Notes: generated by a model not told the origin, from the sequence alone. A DNA stretch of 64,000 nt from Artocarpus heterophyllus (GCA_025403435.1 CM046341.1:2355867-2419866); one strand, 5' to 3'; shown: positions 11,977-26,200, counted from the stretch's first letter. Translations and numbers: made by a program.

Positions 11977-13302
11977 TTTTTTTTTTTTTTTTTTAAATAA
12001 CTATAGATTGGTTTAAGATTTTAGAGTCTCTTATTATGACAAGGCTCTAATCTTTACCAATTTTCTGTTAATGGGTTGGTTTTTTTTTATTATTATTTTG
12101 CTGGGAAAGTGCAAGGGGAAGGGGGTGTTGGTCCTTCGGAATTTGGAAGGAAAAAGCGTGGATCCTGCTTTTTTGGTGTATGTTTTTTCTTTTCTTTTCT
12201 TTTTGGTTTGTGCAACTAATGAACTCGTGCTCTGACCAAAGCTCCCTTACCCCCACCTTCTCTTTTTTGGGGTTGATGTGTTATTCTATTCCCATTTCAT
12301 GATCTCTAGCTTCACTTCTTTTTTTGAATTATTATTGATGTGTTTAGCAATTTAACTAAATAATTGAAATTGTTAAAATGTAAAATTTTTACACGTTATA
12401 ATATAAAATAATGACATAATGTAGTCTTTTGTTTGAAGCATCTGTTTCAATTTATTAATTTTAACTATAAATAATATAAACCTCTTCATAATTAAAATAA
12501 AAAATAAAAAATAAAAAATAAAAAATAACTACAATTAAAAATTTTATATATTATATTTTTTAATTATATGTATATAAAACTTTTAAATGCTACAATAAAA
12601 TCATTCAGTTTTTGGGTTTAACCCTACGTTCTTAAAGACACCTGTTTTTAATCAGTCGGTTATTAGTAAAGTGCGAAAGGGTAGTTGGGCAACGATCATT
12701 TAATCCTTGAGTGGATTTCATGTGGATTGATCTCTTTTGTCGTTCCAGTTTCAGCAGACTATGCCATTTGAGATGTCATTAACGCCCAAATCAGAAATGG
12801 GGAAACGGCAGTACTTTCACGAAATTGCCTTATCAAGATGAATAATGCTCAGAGGCTAGAGCACAACCTGACAACCAATAAAAAACAGCTTTACAAGGGT
12901 GCTTGGAAAAAAAGGGTTTTAACTCCTTATATTATGTTTGGCTATTTTATTTTAAAACTAAAATTTTTAGTTATTATAATATAAGATTTGTATATATTAC
13001 AATATTAAAAAAAATAAGTTATAGTAAAAAACTCGTATAAAATATAGTGTTTAAACTATACTTTTTAAATACGTTATTAATTTAAACTCTTTACAGTATA
13101 AAATTTTTATATGTTATAGTATAAAGTAAAAATACGCTATAATATAAGGCTCTTACAAACTATTACAATATTAGAATTCAAACTCTAGGTTTTAACTTTT
13201 TTATCCAAATATATATGAATTTTGTGTCATTGGTCTTACCTTTTTTTTTTTTATTAGCATTCAGTGTTTTGAATTTAGATCTTATATTTGTTTGATTTTA
13301 GC

Positions 13303-13430
13303 TGGGTTTTGTTTGGCAACTGTTATAGTGTAAAGCTCTCAAATGCTACAATATAAAATAAAAATTTACTATAGTATAAAACTATTATTTACTGTAATGT
13401 TTAAATTTCAATTTGGATTCCAAACACTCT
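13303..13430. mobile_element. short AT-rich MITE-like element
   Basis: Left end GTTTTGTTTGGCAAC and right end TTCCAAACACTC are rough inverted repeats. The interior has TATAGTGTAAAGC and CTACAATATAAA words shared with the copies near 877, 35758 and 59943. Confidence 0.4.
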
Positions 13431-13515
13431 CCTCCCGATCGTTTTAAATGTTTTTGAGTAGGTAATTCTAGTTTATATTGACATGATAAATAATTATTCA
13501 AAAAAGTAAGAAATT

Positions 13516-13516
13516 A

Positions 13517-13541
<25 letters not shown>
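13516..13541. repeat. (AT)n microsatellite
   Basis: Uninterrupted AT dinucleotide run. Confidence 0.9.
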
Positions 13542-13548
<7 letters not shown>

Positions 13549-16500
13549 GAACAACGGACTCGGTAGTCCTAACGTTACTTTATTAAGTTTCCGAATGCGA
13601 CACGACGTAACAAAAGGGTTCAAGAGGTGGTGTCGTTTCCAAAGCCACAAGGCTACAAACCAACGAGCGGCGGCATGTGCTAGCGTTCAGGAGACGAGAC
13701 GCTCCCAAAAGCTTACTACAAAACGCGTCGTTTTTACTTTTTCTTTTTGAAGCTCGCCTGATCATGTCGTTTTCTTATGTGCACAACACAGTTGTAACGT
13801 GCCTTCTGTCGGTACTGGATTTGGTGTAAAAACGTTCCCCTCTTTATGAGCCAGGGCCTTCTCTCCTACCCCATCTACTCTCTTACCTTGTCATCAAAGA
13901 AACGCCTCTCATCTTTGAACCAACCCAAGATTTTTCCTTTTTTGTCGTTTACTGGGATTTTCTCTCTCCAAATGAGAAACAGAATTTTATTTCAAATCCC
14001 ACACCCTTGCTTCGATGAAAATGCCCAAATGAAAGTTAGCCCCAATTTTCTTTTTTTGTCTTTCTTTGATTTTTTTCCCCTCTCCTTAATTTGTCTATCT
14101 TTGATTGTCAACTTGATATTTTTTTTGATGGAGATTGTTAACTTGATATTGCTACTACATAAACACCATTATGTAGGGGTTTGTTTTATATTATTGGTCT
14201 TTTTTTTTTAATTATTGTTTCTAAATTATGAGATTTGGCAATTGACCTCTTAAATTTTAAAATGTATTATATAGCAGATCGATTGAAAACCGTCAGTGGT
14301 GCTTGATTAACCTCATCGCTGCCTCATTTTTAAGTTCAACACATTATTAAGGACTAATTTGTCACAACATGAAAAGTTTTAGAGGTAATAATACAATAAT
14401 AAATAGTGTAACTTGAATCATTCTATATAATAATAATAAAACTTTGAAAGTGTACAATATTAATTTGCAAAATAATTTTTTATTGTCACACTTTTTTGAA
14501 AAGATTGTTACATATATGATATATCTCTACATCTACATGTACCTAATTTGTTTACCATGTATTAAGCGTGAAGATTGGACTTGAACTTCCGTCCTTATAA
14601 ATAGATATTTAATATTATATTTAAATAATGTGAGATGCAAAGGAAAATGCTTTTAAACCTATCAGGGTTACTATCCTATCGGACACAAGGGTGTGACACC
14701 AATTAGTGGGCCCTACATGGCCCCATTGGTGGAGCTACGCCTCTCTATTTGATATTTGATATTACTTATGACTTAAAAAATGTTTTAAAAGTATAGTTAG
14801 AATTAAAACTTTTACACTAAAAATTATAACATACGAGAGCTTTATATTATAGCTCATTTTTTTGATACTATAGCATGAAAGAGTTTTACATTATAGCTAT
14901 CAAAAGTTTTGGTTTTAATTGATTTTGCTACACACTCTATTAGTTTATTTTTTTAGAGTAATTCTATTTAACCCTGTAGGGTTACAACAATACAAGAGGT
15001 CTCATTTTAAAAAATACACTATATATTAAACTAGAACATACAGTTTTATAAACAATGAGATTTTACCTTGGATGAAAAAAAAACTTTTTTCAACCCCTTC
15101 GGGCTATAACTTAGACCCCTCGTATGAGGTGGGCCCCACCATATAGACATGTAAGGGGCCTAGGTCATAGCCCAACAAGATTATTTAGAACTATTTGGAT
15201 GAAAAAGATTTTTCTTTTTTACTTTTTACATGAAAGGACATTTGATGGTGCTGTAGTCACATTGTGAAAATGGAGGACAAGATCCCATGATCGACCTTGG
15301 AAGGGGACATGGGATTTTTGGCCACCACCAAGAAATGGTCAAAAGTTTTGGAACATTTGTTTTTGGAGATGACTGGGGTCTCGTAGGGCATAAAAGGCCC
15401 ACACTTGAAATGCCATGGGCAAGACAAATCTAATGCCGTATAGATACGTAAAGAAATCTCCAACTACCAATTCAATGAGGAAATGACACTTAGAATAGTA
15501 CATTTTATGCTTTGTGTAAGACAGCTCGTAAATTTATATATGCCATATAGTTGCGTACCGGGATCTGCAACTACCACTTTAATGAGACAACATGAGCACT
15601 TTGATAACACATTTTGCTAACGTTGTTTTAGCTGTTATATAAGCTGCACTATCCATTAAATACTACTAATTATACATACACTTGTTTTGTATATAAATAC
15701 TTTTGACTTCTGAAGACCAATAACGATTTTAGTGAGTGTTTAAATATTTTGTCAAACGTGTTTTGGCTCTATATAATGACATGTAATCAAAGCCACAAAC
15801 TTCAACTTTGTTAAAAAGGTTATTTTAAGTAGATTTCGAAACTTATATCTAAATTTGAATAAGATATTATAAACTCCATTCTTTGTTGAGCATTTTCTTT
15901 GAATTATCGGTGACTACTGGTCTATATTTAAGGTCAAATCTCTTTGTATTTTGAGATCATTCCGCATCAGTATTAGTGTTTATAATCTTCCATCAAATTG
16001 ATACGAAATTTCTCCTTCAAAAACAAAAAATATTGTTTTGGCTTTACCATGGGGGATGAGCAGTGGATTTTAGTTTTACCTCTAATTTTATGTGAAATTT
16101 TAATTGCACTCTCATTAATTTCGATTGTGCCTCCATTTTGTAAGAAAAACTGTAGTCGTGCCCCCATAAATAGTTGAAATATTTGACCTTTTTTTTTTTT
16201 TTTTTCTGGCTCCTCCATTAATAACAAAGAACTATACTTTTGGACTGCTTTATAAAGTTGGATATCTTAAATCCAAGTCACCCCGAACTTCCAAAACGGT
16301 AAGGCTTAGGAATTCTCTCTATGGTCTTTGACAAAAGAAGATCAAGAAGTAAAAAAAAAAAAAAAAAGGAACTAACAGACTGGTAATTATATTAGTTTTG
16401 CTAATTAAGACGACACTGATGATATTATTATATAATTAACCAATAATTAATTGTGCTAGGTATTGCTACTAAGTAAATACAGATCCACCAAAACTAGCTA

Positions 16501-17807
16501 GTACAGCTCTTACGATCACTTTTTTCTTTTCCTTTCCATCAAGAATATACTTGCTTTCAATAATGGTGAGAACTGCAATCTTTATTAGAAATGAATGCAT
16601 TACGAAAAGGCTTCTAAGGCAATCTATGTATCTCTCCTTATTTTTATTGTCGTTTTCATCATCATCATCACCGATAAGTTGTTTTTTTTAGCAACATGAT
16701 GAAAAGTGGGGATTTGTTCATCTCTTCTACGGAAACCATTCCATGCATGTATAATGGAATGTAATGAAAGTTGGTCCCTTTAATTATTAATGTTTCTCCA
16801 ATATAAGACACAACAAACGTAATTTAAGAAGTACTTATGGTCTATTTATGCCATTTTTTGCAATTGAGAGACTTAATTGGTTAGTAAATGCTGTTTGGGA
16901 GAGTGGTTCTAATCGACGGTTTTAAGTTTCAACTTTAAGTGAAACAGTATAGAGTTTCATATTCTATAGTATTTTTTTTATTTAAACGGTTAGTTTTAAC
17001 TCATTTTTCAAATGGCTGAGTATGATTTACCTTTCGTTTTTTGATTTCACGGTCAATTGAATTAAAATTACCTTGTTACAAACATCAAAGAAAACAGGAT
17101 GTGATTTAAGCGTAGAGACTTGGGGTCTCTGTTGAAGTACAAGTTCTTTTAGAAGACATATTGAGGGAAAGAAAATCTGTTCTTAAGTTCTGGCTAAATA
17201 ATTCTTGCCCAAAAGAAATAGATATTCCCTTTTTCATGTAGAAATACGTATCCTTGTTGGTGACCAAATACGAAGAGGGTTCTCAGATGAAAGTGCATTT
17301 GAATGTGGAAAAAATGTAATAAAACTACTCTCAAATTCTTACCGTATAGGGCAACAATGACCAAACTATATTAATTACATGTAACTTTATAAAAAAAAAA
17401 TGTTAACATAATTAAAAATGAGCATAATATCTATAAGGCCATAGCTCGAGCTAGAAAGCAGAGTACATAGCAGGACTTTGTCATAGGGATGGCCAATGGA
17501 CAACTTGCAAGTGTGTGTATATAAGTGCCATGTATGTGAAAAATTTCATATTAGTGGAGCATAGTTCTCAATAGCCTGATTTATAGTAATTTTCATTAGA
17601 AGTGTCAATTTAGACCGGGTGTTCGGCTCAAACACCAGCCTAACGCATATAGTTTTTTTTTTTAAAAAATAAAAATCCAAACTGACTCCCCACCTGCCAG
17701 TCCCTCTTTCCTATCTTTTGGCCAGTTTGGCGTGCTCATTTTTTTGAGCTGCATAGGTCGCACTGGACAACCTAAATTTACATCTTTGGTCCTCTAGTCA
17801 TGTTAAA

Positions 17808-17831
17808 TATATATATATATATATATATATA
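17808..17831. repeat. (AT)n microsatellite
   Basis: AT dinucleotide run followed by ATTT tetranucleotide repeats to about 17853. Confidence 0.9.
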
Positions 17832-18581
17832 AATATATTTATTTATTTATTTGACAATGCAAAGTCCTGTAGAGCTACTTTTTATCCCAATGGTGAAACT
17901 CTGGGGAAAAAAAGAAGGTACTTAATCTCTCCACATTGATAAAATTATCAGATATGAAGTGTATATATAACAGCATACATGGACCATTCTATTTCTGCAA
18001 GAACGTGACAAGTGCAGTGAATTAATTCTTTTTTTTTTTTTTTGTTTTTCATGGAATGATTAATTGATGCGTCTTATAAGCAACTAACCCTTTGCGCATT
18101 CTAGTATGCAAGGTTATTTCCTAATTAAGACTGAGAAATAAAGTCTTTAGTCATCCATAATATATATTCTCCAAAAAAAAAAATCACCCATAATATATAG
18201 AGTGAAAATCTTTATTTATATATTATTAAGGACAATAGCATATACCTAAAGTTCAAAAAGAAAATTTTTATTTTATTAATAATATTATTAACAACAACAT
18301 TATTATTATTATTATTATGTGTCAGGACACGTCAAAATTCTCACGTAACCGCATGAGAACTAATCATCTTAAAAGAAATTAGATTATGCCTTAGTAATTA
18401 TCATCTTAATTCCGTGTAACAAATTAAGGACACTTTTACTGGCTTTGTTTTTTAACTATCTCATTTTGGCTAATAAATATATATTTTAGCTCCAAATGGC
18501 AAAATTAACTTTGCCAGACTTGTCTATGCAATCTAATTAAGTTGGGTGTTCCCACTTCATATCACGTTCAACTTTTTTATT

Positions 18582-19266
18582 TAGTGATGCAAGAACGGCC
18601 CTGCCCGTTCTTCTTAGGCCCACGTGGATCGCGAGCCTGGCCAAGCCGGCCCGGCCTACATTAAAAATACCTTAGCCTAGCCCGGCCCACAGGCTAATTT
18701 TACATGGGCCGTGTCGTGGGCTGTGTCGAGCCATGTCGCGGGCCTTAAATGAGCCGGCCCATCTTAGCCCTTCATGGATTTAAATGGGCTAGCCCATCTA
18801 AACATATAATTTTTAATTTTTAATTTTTAAATTTTTATATAAGTTAACAAATATAAAAGTTTGAATAGTCAAGGGAAATATAAAAAGTGATATTTTATTT
18901 ACGATTGCCTCATTAAAAACCTTTCCAAAGAAAATCCAGTGGGACAAAACCTTAGTAAGGAAAAAATGATACAATCGAGATAATTATACGTAAGATATTT
19001 ATAAAATTACTCAAAAAAAAACATTAAAAATATTGTTCATTGTGGGCCGCGATAGGCCGGCCCATTATGGGCCTAGATGGGTCGGGCCGAGCCGGCCCAG
19101 GCCTAGGCCAGCCCACGGGCTGATATATATTGGCCCAGCCCAGCCCATCAATATTTATGGGCCGGGCTGTGAACAGTGTCGGGTCGGGCCGTGCCGGCCC
19201 GGCCCATCACTATAGTAGGACAGACTCGGGCCTGCCCACGGACCCCAGCCCATTGTTGCATCTCTA
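18582..19266. mobile_element. GC-rich hAT-type MITE
   Basis: Starts TAGTGATGCAAG and ends TTGCATCTCTA, imperfect inverted ends of hAT type. The flanking 8-mers are TTTTTATT (18574-18581) and GTTTTATT (19267-19274), differing at one base, as expected for an old 8-bp target duplication. Both arms are packed with GGCCCGGCC/GGGCCGGGC words; the 200-bp centre is AT-rich. No transposase is present. A 60-codon Pro/Gly/Arg-rich open frame at 19033-19215 is a by-product of the GGCC repeats. Confidence 0.75.
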
Positions 19267-20520
19267 GTTTTATTACTTGTATTAAGCCCGCAATTAATTC
19301 ATAAATACCAATAAACACGTTTACGCAATTGTTGTCTCAACTTTAAGTTTGTGTCTTGACTAACCTTTGTTTGCAGCTGTTTAATTGTCCTAATTAACTA
19401 AATATTAATTGTTTTAAGTAATTCTACAGTGAAAAAGTACTAGTGCGACAATGTGGGGATGCATTATCGGATATTTTAGCTACAATACTTGACGTTTAAA
19501 AAATTCCATATTTGTGAATCATACATATCATTACACTTTGATAGAGATACTGATTAAAATGGATTATTTTAAAAGTCAAGAAACCTATTAACAGAGATAT
19601 GGAACGCCCGATGATGACCCATTTGCGAGAGTTGTTTTTATGCGGTATTGGTGGTCACTTTTGTAAATTGGACTTTTTAGTCTCGATTGATTGAAGCATT
19701 TTATCGATCATTGTTAGTGTGCCTTCTTAGTTTTTCACTATTGGAACCTGCTGTACATTTGATCTTTACGCGCGTTTCATTAGAATTTACAGGTAGAACC
19801 AATTTATAACTAGGATTAAGTTTTCTTCTATTATGAGGTCATTTCATTCTACATTAGTGTGTGTATTTTTTTTATTTGAAAATCGATTTGTTGAGAAATA
19901 ACTTAGAAAAGACATTTTGAAGTACTATTTTGAAGCTCAATTTTGAGTGGGATACTTTAGTCACGGATCAAGACGAAAATTTGTTCTCCTCTACTTGGAG
20001 ATCAAAATGGTTTATTCATATGCTCACAATGGTGAATGAGTGAATGAAGAATCAATACCAAAGTGCACATGTAAAATTTCAAAAGCTAAAATAGAAAATC
20101 TTATTTTTCACGTAGAAAAGAGAGTAAAGCCATAGTCTCTTCTTAACACTATATAAGAGGACCCCATACCTTTTTTTAGGCACACCAAAATATGGAGTCC
20201 TTCCTGCTCTAGTTGCCCTCAGTGATTTTTTTTCCTTATTTAATTTATGATATTTTAAGTATGTAACACTCAAAAGAATGTAGCACTCAGTATTGCATTA
20301 TATACATTCAGTATTGAATTATATTTTTTTAAGGATGTAACGTTTAGTATTGATTGTCGTAATTTATTTTGTTAATAATATAATTTCAGTTTTTGTTGGT
20401 TGTTTAATCTATGATATTTTAACGTAACTCTCTACTAGTCAACAGGTTGCTATATCTTGACAAGTTTTGAATTTGAATTAGATATATTGACAATCTGTGT
20501 AAAATATTTACATGTGTTTA
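19267..20520. other. gene-free region
   Basis: AT-rich with no supported exon. The minus-strand frame at 20079-20273 matches no family I know. Confidence 0.5.
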
Positions 20521-23500
20521 TGTAACACCCGAGAATTTCTAATGCATTAAGTTAAGGATTATATAAAGACAAAAAATACAGTTTAAGAAAAAATATTGTA
20601 TAATAACATGAAAAATTATACAGTATTAGAAGAATACAGTATAAGAAAGTACACTAATAAGGTTATACAGTATGAAAATTACACTACAAAGGTAATGCAA
20701 TATAAGAATTGGACTGTTTAAGTTAAAGCAGTGTAAAAATAATACTGTTTAGAGAATATGGATGAATAAGAAATGTTATGTTTGTCCTCCAAAAATAAAC
20801 CGGAGGCAAGTAAAATATTTTATACAGTCTAGGAATATATTTTTGCACTGATTTTACCACGACAGTATAAGAAAAATACTGTTTGGTGAAAAATTACAGT
20901 GTAATTTTAGGGCCCACCAAGTGGACATCCAATTGAATTTCATAGGGCCACCAAGCCATGAAAGGTGGCCCAATCCCATTAAGCCACATGAGTAAACCAC
21001 ATGATTACTTGGTGAGTCAGCAAGTGGGATAAACAATTAAATGTGATTTTAGCCAAAAAAATCCCATTTTCTCTTATCACTCCCACGGCTGCCATTGTTG
21101 GAGCTTCTCCAAAAAATTTCTCAACCCAATTCTTTGCCAAAATAACCCCAATTAAGTTTAAGAGGCAAAATTTAAGGAATTCCAACAAGTTTTAAGGTAA
21201 AAACCTTAACTTTTTTCAAGGTTTCTTAGGGTTTTCTCTTGGATTAAGGAAGTAAAGTGATTCAAAGTGTTTTTGTATGAAAAGGATGTTTAGGAGGGAG
21301 TTCAAAGGAGCCTTAGAAGGTTAGAAGCTTAAAGTTTCCATTTGGGGGTGAGTTTTGATTTTTAAAGTTTTGAAATTATGTGGTTTTTAATTTGATTTTT
21401 ATTCTTTCAAAGGTATGTGGGTTTCCAAGTGAAATTTTGGTTATACTTCATGGAAATATGAATTATGGTATGTTGATATTGTGAAAGTTTAAGGTTTATT
21501 GTGTAAAATGTTAGTTTTTGCAAATAGTAGTGTTGTTGTAACTTTAGTACTAATTTTGCAAAATTGATGTGTGGGCATATAAATGATTGAAACAAGACTT
21601 GGAACTGACCTTGTAAGGGTAGAGATGTTGATTAACAACGGATTTTTATAAAAATGCCACAAGGACTAAATTGAAAGAAAAAGTTTCTTCACGGCGGAAA
21701 TGAAAATTGCCCAAAAAACCCCTATATAGTGAGAATTTTGGAAAAGTTACAATACAAAAGTTGTAGATCTCAACTAAACTGCTTGGCATCGTAGACAGTT
21801 TGTAAAAAATCTTGGCCGTTTGTGAGATTTTAATTTTACAAGAATTTGTTAAAATTGAAAAAAATTTGTAAAGGGCAAAAATGTTATTTTTTGAAAGGAT
21901 TTTGAATATGGTACTTTGTGCAAAAATGTTCCTCATGAAAATGGGGACTAGTGGTTTAAAAAGATTATTTTTGGTTCGAGGGACAAAAATGTAAATATTT
22001 TTGTATTTCGGACTAAAACTATAAAATTATGTGAAAACTGGGTTTTCACTAGGGAACGTTGGTTTTCTACACTGCTGTAGGCAATAAGTACCATAGATGT
22101 TAAGTTTTAAGGAAATTAAAGTTTAGTTAAAGAAATAATGGAGGAGAAGGAGTTAAGGGCAAAATAATCATTTTGCGAAAATGGCCAAAACGGATCCGAA
22201 ATGTCTGATGTCGGGAAACATTTTTTAGTGCAATTTTTTCATAATATGTAGGTAATAAAACGTTAAAGTTAAGCAATGAGTTTTATAAGGTTACGAAATG
22301 GACGAAAAACCCAATAACGCTAAAAACGTCATTTTTACGAAAACAACTAAAGTGAAGTCGAATATTCTGAATTAGCATGACGTCCTTAGACAGAAAATGT
22401 TCCGTAATACGTTAAGTAACGAAACCGCTAGTGAGACAGGTAGTTAACTAAGAGACGCTTAAGAACAAAAGTAACTCGGTGGGTTACAAAATTAAGTAAA
22501 GAGAAGGGTAAACCGAAAGTATACAAGTCAAGTTAAGAAGAAAGAATGGTTAATGTTTACGTTTTATTATCAATCGAGTGGATTAATAAAAAGAAAGCTA
22601 ACTAATTAGTCGGGTGTCGTACGATCAGGACACGGAAGCCAACTAGAAGGAAAAGGAATGAGACAGGATCAGAATAGAGAACGCTAGAGCATAGTCCGGG
22701 TAAGTTTAGACTTCACCTACAACATGAACTAAATAGTTTTCAAATGCTTACATATACGTTTGTAAATAAGTATGCAAGTTGTTTTTAAAGTATATTTACA
22801 TTTATTATGCAAAAAAGTTCTAATGTACAAAATAAGATTTGCAATGAATTTGCAACCGTTATGTTTAAAGTCTATTTGCATATTGATATGCATAACATTT
22901 TTAAAAGTTCAAGTTAGGATTTTCAAAGTGTTTAAAGTATGTTTTGCATTATGACAATGCATAATGTTTTATAGTTTAAGTTATAAGTTTTATGATGCAT
23001 TTGTTATGCTATAAGTTACATTTGTTGTACAATAAGTTTCAAAATAAAAGTTATGATTCACAAAATGTGATTGCGTTATATGTTGCATTGGCTATGCGAT
23101 AAGTTGCATTTGTTATGCAATAAGTTTCAAAATAAAAGTTATAATTTGCAAAATATGATTGCGTTATATGTTGCATTGGCTATGCAATAAGTTGCATTTG
23201 TTATGCAATAAGTTTCATAATAAAATATTTATATGCAAAATATGATTGCGTTATATGTTGCATTGGTTATGCGATAAGTTGCATTTGTTATGCAATAAGT
23301 TTCAGAATAAAAGTTATGATTTGTAAAATATGATTGCGTTATATGTTACATTTGTTATGCAATAAGTGTTAGAGTACAAGTCATGATTTGCAAAATATGT
23401 TTGCGTTATATGATGCATTTGTTATGCAATAAGTTGCATTTGTTATGTAATAAGTTTCAGAATACAAGTTATGATTTGCAAAATGTGTTTGCGTTTTATG

Positions 23501-24855
23501 TAGCATTTGTTATGCAATAAGTTGTATTTGTTATGCAATAGGTTTTAGAGTATAAGATATAATTTGCAAAGGTGTTTTCATATAATATGATTGTATTTGA
23601 TATGCTTATTAAATTTAATAAGAAGGTAACGTAAAGATAAAAAGAAAGTGTCGTACTAGCCTCCTTGTTGTGGGGTAATGAAAGTAAAGTTAAAGTTTGA
23701 CCTCCTAGTTGTGAGGTACATGACCTCGAAGTTCGATGGTCTAAGTCTTCCACAAGAAAAGCATCACGTTTATCATCTCATGATTAAAGATATTGGTACG
23801 AACACTAAAGGTTATAAGATAAAGAAAGTTAACGAACAAAGGATAGAAAGTTAAAGTAAGATAATGAAAGATAAGGAACAAGGATAAAAAGTTAAGTAAG
23901 GTAGGAAAAGCTAAGGAATGAAAATAGAAAGTTAAAGTAAGAGAAGAATGGTCATAAAATGCTCATAATCGAAAGTTCATAATTGAGTATAAATGAAAAC
24001 ATTATTGTGATTTTCTTGTTTTTCTTGTTATGAAACATTTATATGCTATGGAAAACATTTTGAGAAACATTTTATATTAAGTGTTTATGAAAACATAAAT
24101 GACCTTAATGAAGAGCAATCTGAGGATTGTTTTATGTTAAATATTTTATGAAAAATGTTTATGAAAAACGTTACAGAAATGCTTTATAAAAACGTTTATG
24201 AGAAACGTTTTAGAAATGTTTTATGAAAGATGTTTATGAAAAACGTTTATGAAAAATGTCTTAAGAATAAGGTTTCCATGAGAAAAGTTTCTCAAGTATG
24301 TTTTAAATGATTTGTGAGAATATGTTTGAACTTACTGAGCGAAAGTTCATAACAAGTTTCTTCATGCTGTAGGTAGTATGTGGGCGACCAGTAGAACCCG
24401 TTAGAAGAGCTGGGTGCTGCGGAGGACAGATGTGAGGATTTAGCTATGGATACCACCACAGTTTGCTTCCGCTACACAAAGGAAAGGTTTTTCACTATTT
24501 AATGTAATGTTTTCAAAGTATTGAGAAAATCACAGTTTTAAAAAATTTATTCAAAGTTTTACGATATATTTATGAAATGTTTTATTTTCTTATAAAGTTA
24601 AGTTTTGATCAATGATTCAGTAAATGTTTCTTAATAAGTTTTAAGAAACTATTTGAAATGGTTTTAAAGACAAGTGTTGAGTGATGCCTCGACTTGAATG
24701 GCGACAGAGGTCGCAACAGTTTTTAAAAATGTTTCAAAGAATGTTTAAGAAAAAAAAATTATTTTAGTATCTTTCTTATTAAGTAAGTAAGATTACTGTT
24801 TACGAAATGGAGTTTAAGAAAGTAAAGTGACTACTCGAAAAGACGGGTCGTGATA
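20521..24855 (+). mobile_element. 4.3-kb solo-LTR-like element
   Basis: Starts TGTAACACCCGAG and ends GGGTCGTGATA; the last dinucleotide is TA where CA is expected, consistent with a single C-to-T change. The flanks GTTTA (20516-20520) and GTTTA (24856-24860) are an exact 5-bp target duplication. No protein family is visible in any frame. It shares with the other elements the TGTAACRCC start and a TACTGAGCGAAAG-type block (about 24331) upstream of a possible acceptor at 24373. A long LTR of a Tekay/Del-like Ty3-gypsy element left by LTR-LTR recombination fits best; that is inference. Confidence 0.7.
22772..23570. repeat. tandem array built on a 22-bp unit
   Basis: Variants of TTGCATTTGTTATGCAATAAG are repeated. 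They are organised into larger units: TTGCGTTATATG recurs near 23071, 23159, 23246, 23335, 23401 and 23490, giving spacings of about 88, 87, 89, 66 and 89 bp, that is about 4 or 3 times 22. The array lies wholly inside the 20521-24855 element. Confidence 0.85.
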
Positions 24856-24901
24856 GTTTATATTTCCACGGGGCATTAAAGTGACAATGTTTAGCTCATA
24901 A

Positions 24902-24998
24902 TTGTGTTTGTATGTTTCTAAGTTTGTAATTTGAAAGAGAATTAAGTTGTGTTTGTGTATGTTTCTAAGTTTGTAATTTGAAAGAGAATTAAGTTGTA
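24902..24998. repeat. 47-bp direct duplication
   Basis: GTTTCTAAGTTTGTAATTTG and the bases after it occur at 24914 and again at 24961. Confidence 0.85.
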
Positions 24999-26148
24999 AG
25001 ATAAGAAAGACTACTTTATCAATAAGACACAATTTAATTTAAATCACATTAGAATCATATTAAATTTAAAATAATATAAAAGTTAAAAAAATATGATGGT
25101 TATGAATTGCTATAGAAGCTTTTTTTCATAGCCTAAGATAGAATTTTTTTAATTTATAAATTTCTGGTTCCTAAGGTCTTGTTTTGTTTTTTTTTTTTTA
25201 AAAAAAAAAGCGCATAACACAATGAAAACAAGGTTTTAATTTTATTTTTTTTGTGATATTTAACTTTTCTTAGAATTTAGAAACAAGAACTAAAAGCTCT
25301 ATGGGCCATTATTTTTTATTTTGTTTAATATCTTTGGACCATCTTGAGAGAAAGTGTTAATATTAATTCTATATTTGATATTCAAAAGAATGAAAATCAC
25401 ATTTTTAATGTGTTAAACCATATCTATTCGTTGTCATAATTATTAAAATTTGAACTCAAATGGTAATTTTTTAATTTGAAAATAATTCTAAAAGTAAATT
25501 TGGGAAAGTCGTTATTTTGTGCAAATGCCAAAGTCATTGGGCAAATAAATTTTTTAAACTCATTTTACAAACAAGTGTTTCTCTTAAAGTCATTTCACAA
25601 AAACCTTCAGAAAATCTTGCTAAAGTGATAACCTTACAAAACGAAATGAGCAAAATGAACTTATTTTATTCTGATACTAAATGAACCATTTGCTCACTAT
25701 ATAAACTCCAAAGACATTTTGCAAATAAATTTTTTTGAAAAGTTATTTCACAATTAAGTGTTTAAGTCATCATGTAATTATTAAAGGGTTATTTACCTTA
25801 TTTTAGGGTATTCAAAAACTATACATTTAGTTTTAGATCTTATCAAATATATATCTTTATATTATATTTAATATACATTTATACTTTTTTACAATCAACC
25901 CTTGATTTTCACTTTAAAATGCTTAAAACAACCTCAAATAGAAAACCAAAAAAATACAAAATAAAAAAACTTTAAAAAAATTTTAAAATGAGTTTTTTGT
26001 GTGTGTGTTTTTGTTTTTTTTTTCTTCCTTCTGATTTTTGGAAATTTTAGCTTTTTTTTTTTGCCAACCTTTACAAGCATAATTTCGTTGTTTTAAAGGT
26101 CAAAATCAATTATTTACTGATATATGGTATAGATTAAATCTAAGTTAG

Positions 26149-26151
<3 letters not shown>

Positions 26152-26198
<47 letters not shown>
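26152..26198. repeat. (AT)n microsatellite
   Basis: Uninterrupted AT run of about 47 bases. Confidence 0.95.

Positions 26199-26200
<2 letters not shown>

Larger units (their letters stand above)
11977..18581. other. gene-free region with MITE-like repeats
   Basis: No supported gene on either strand. AT-rich MITE-like segments recur at about 12340-12600, 12900-13200, 13303-13430 and 14750-14940, recognisable by TATAGTATAAA, TTACAATATAA and ATTTTTATA words. There is an (AT)n run at about 13516-13541. A possible small hAT-like element lies near 17597-17785, with one end GTGTCAATTTAGACC and the other roughly its complement; no clean duplication was found. Short open frames at 13547-13765, 13846-14211 and 15257-15463 resemble no family I know. 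Confidence 0.5.

Noticed and set aside
13547..13765. Overlapping plus- and minus-strand frames of 60-67 codons
   Set aside because: No family resemblance, no supporting splice sites, and in MITE-rich DNA.
19033..19215. 60-codon Pro/Arg/Gly-rich open frame
   Set aside because: By-product of GGCC-rich MITE arms.
22772..23570. Regularly spaced repeats considered as a CRISPR-like array
   Set aside because: The units are contiguous 22-bp variants without unique spacers, in plant nuclear DNA; this is an ordinary tandem repeat.
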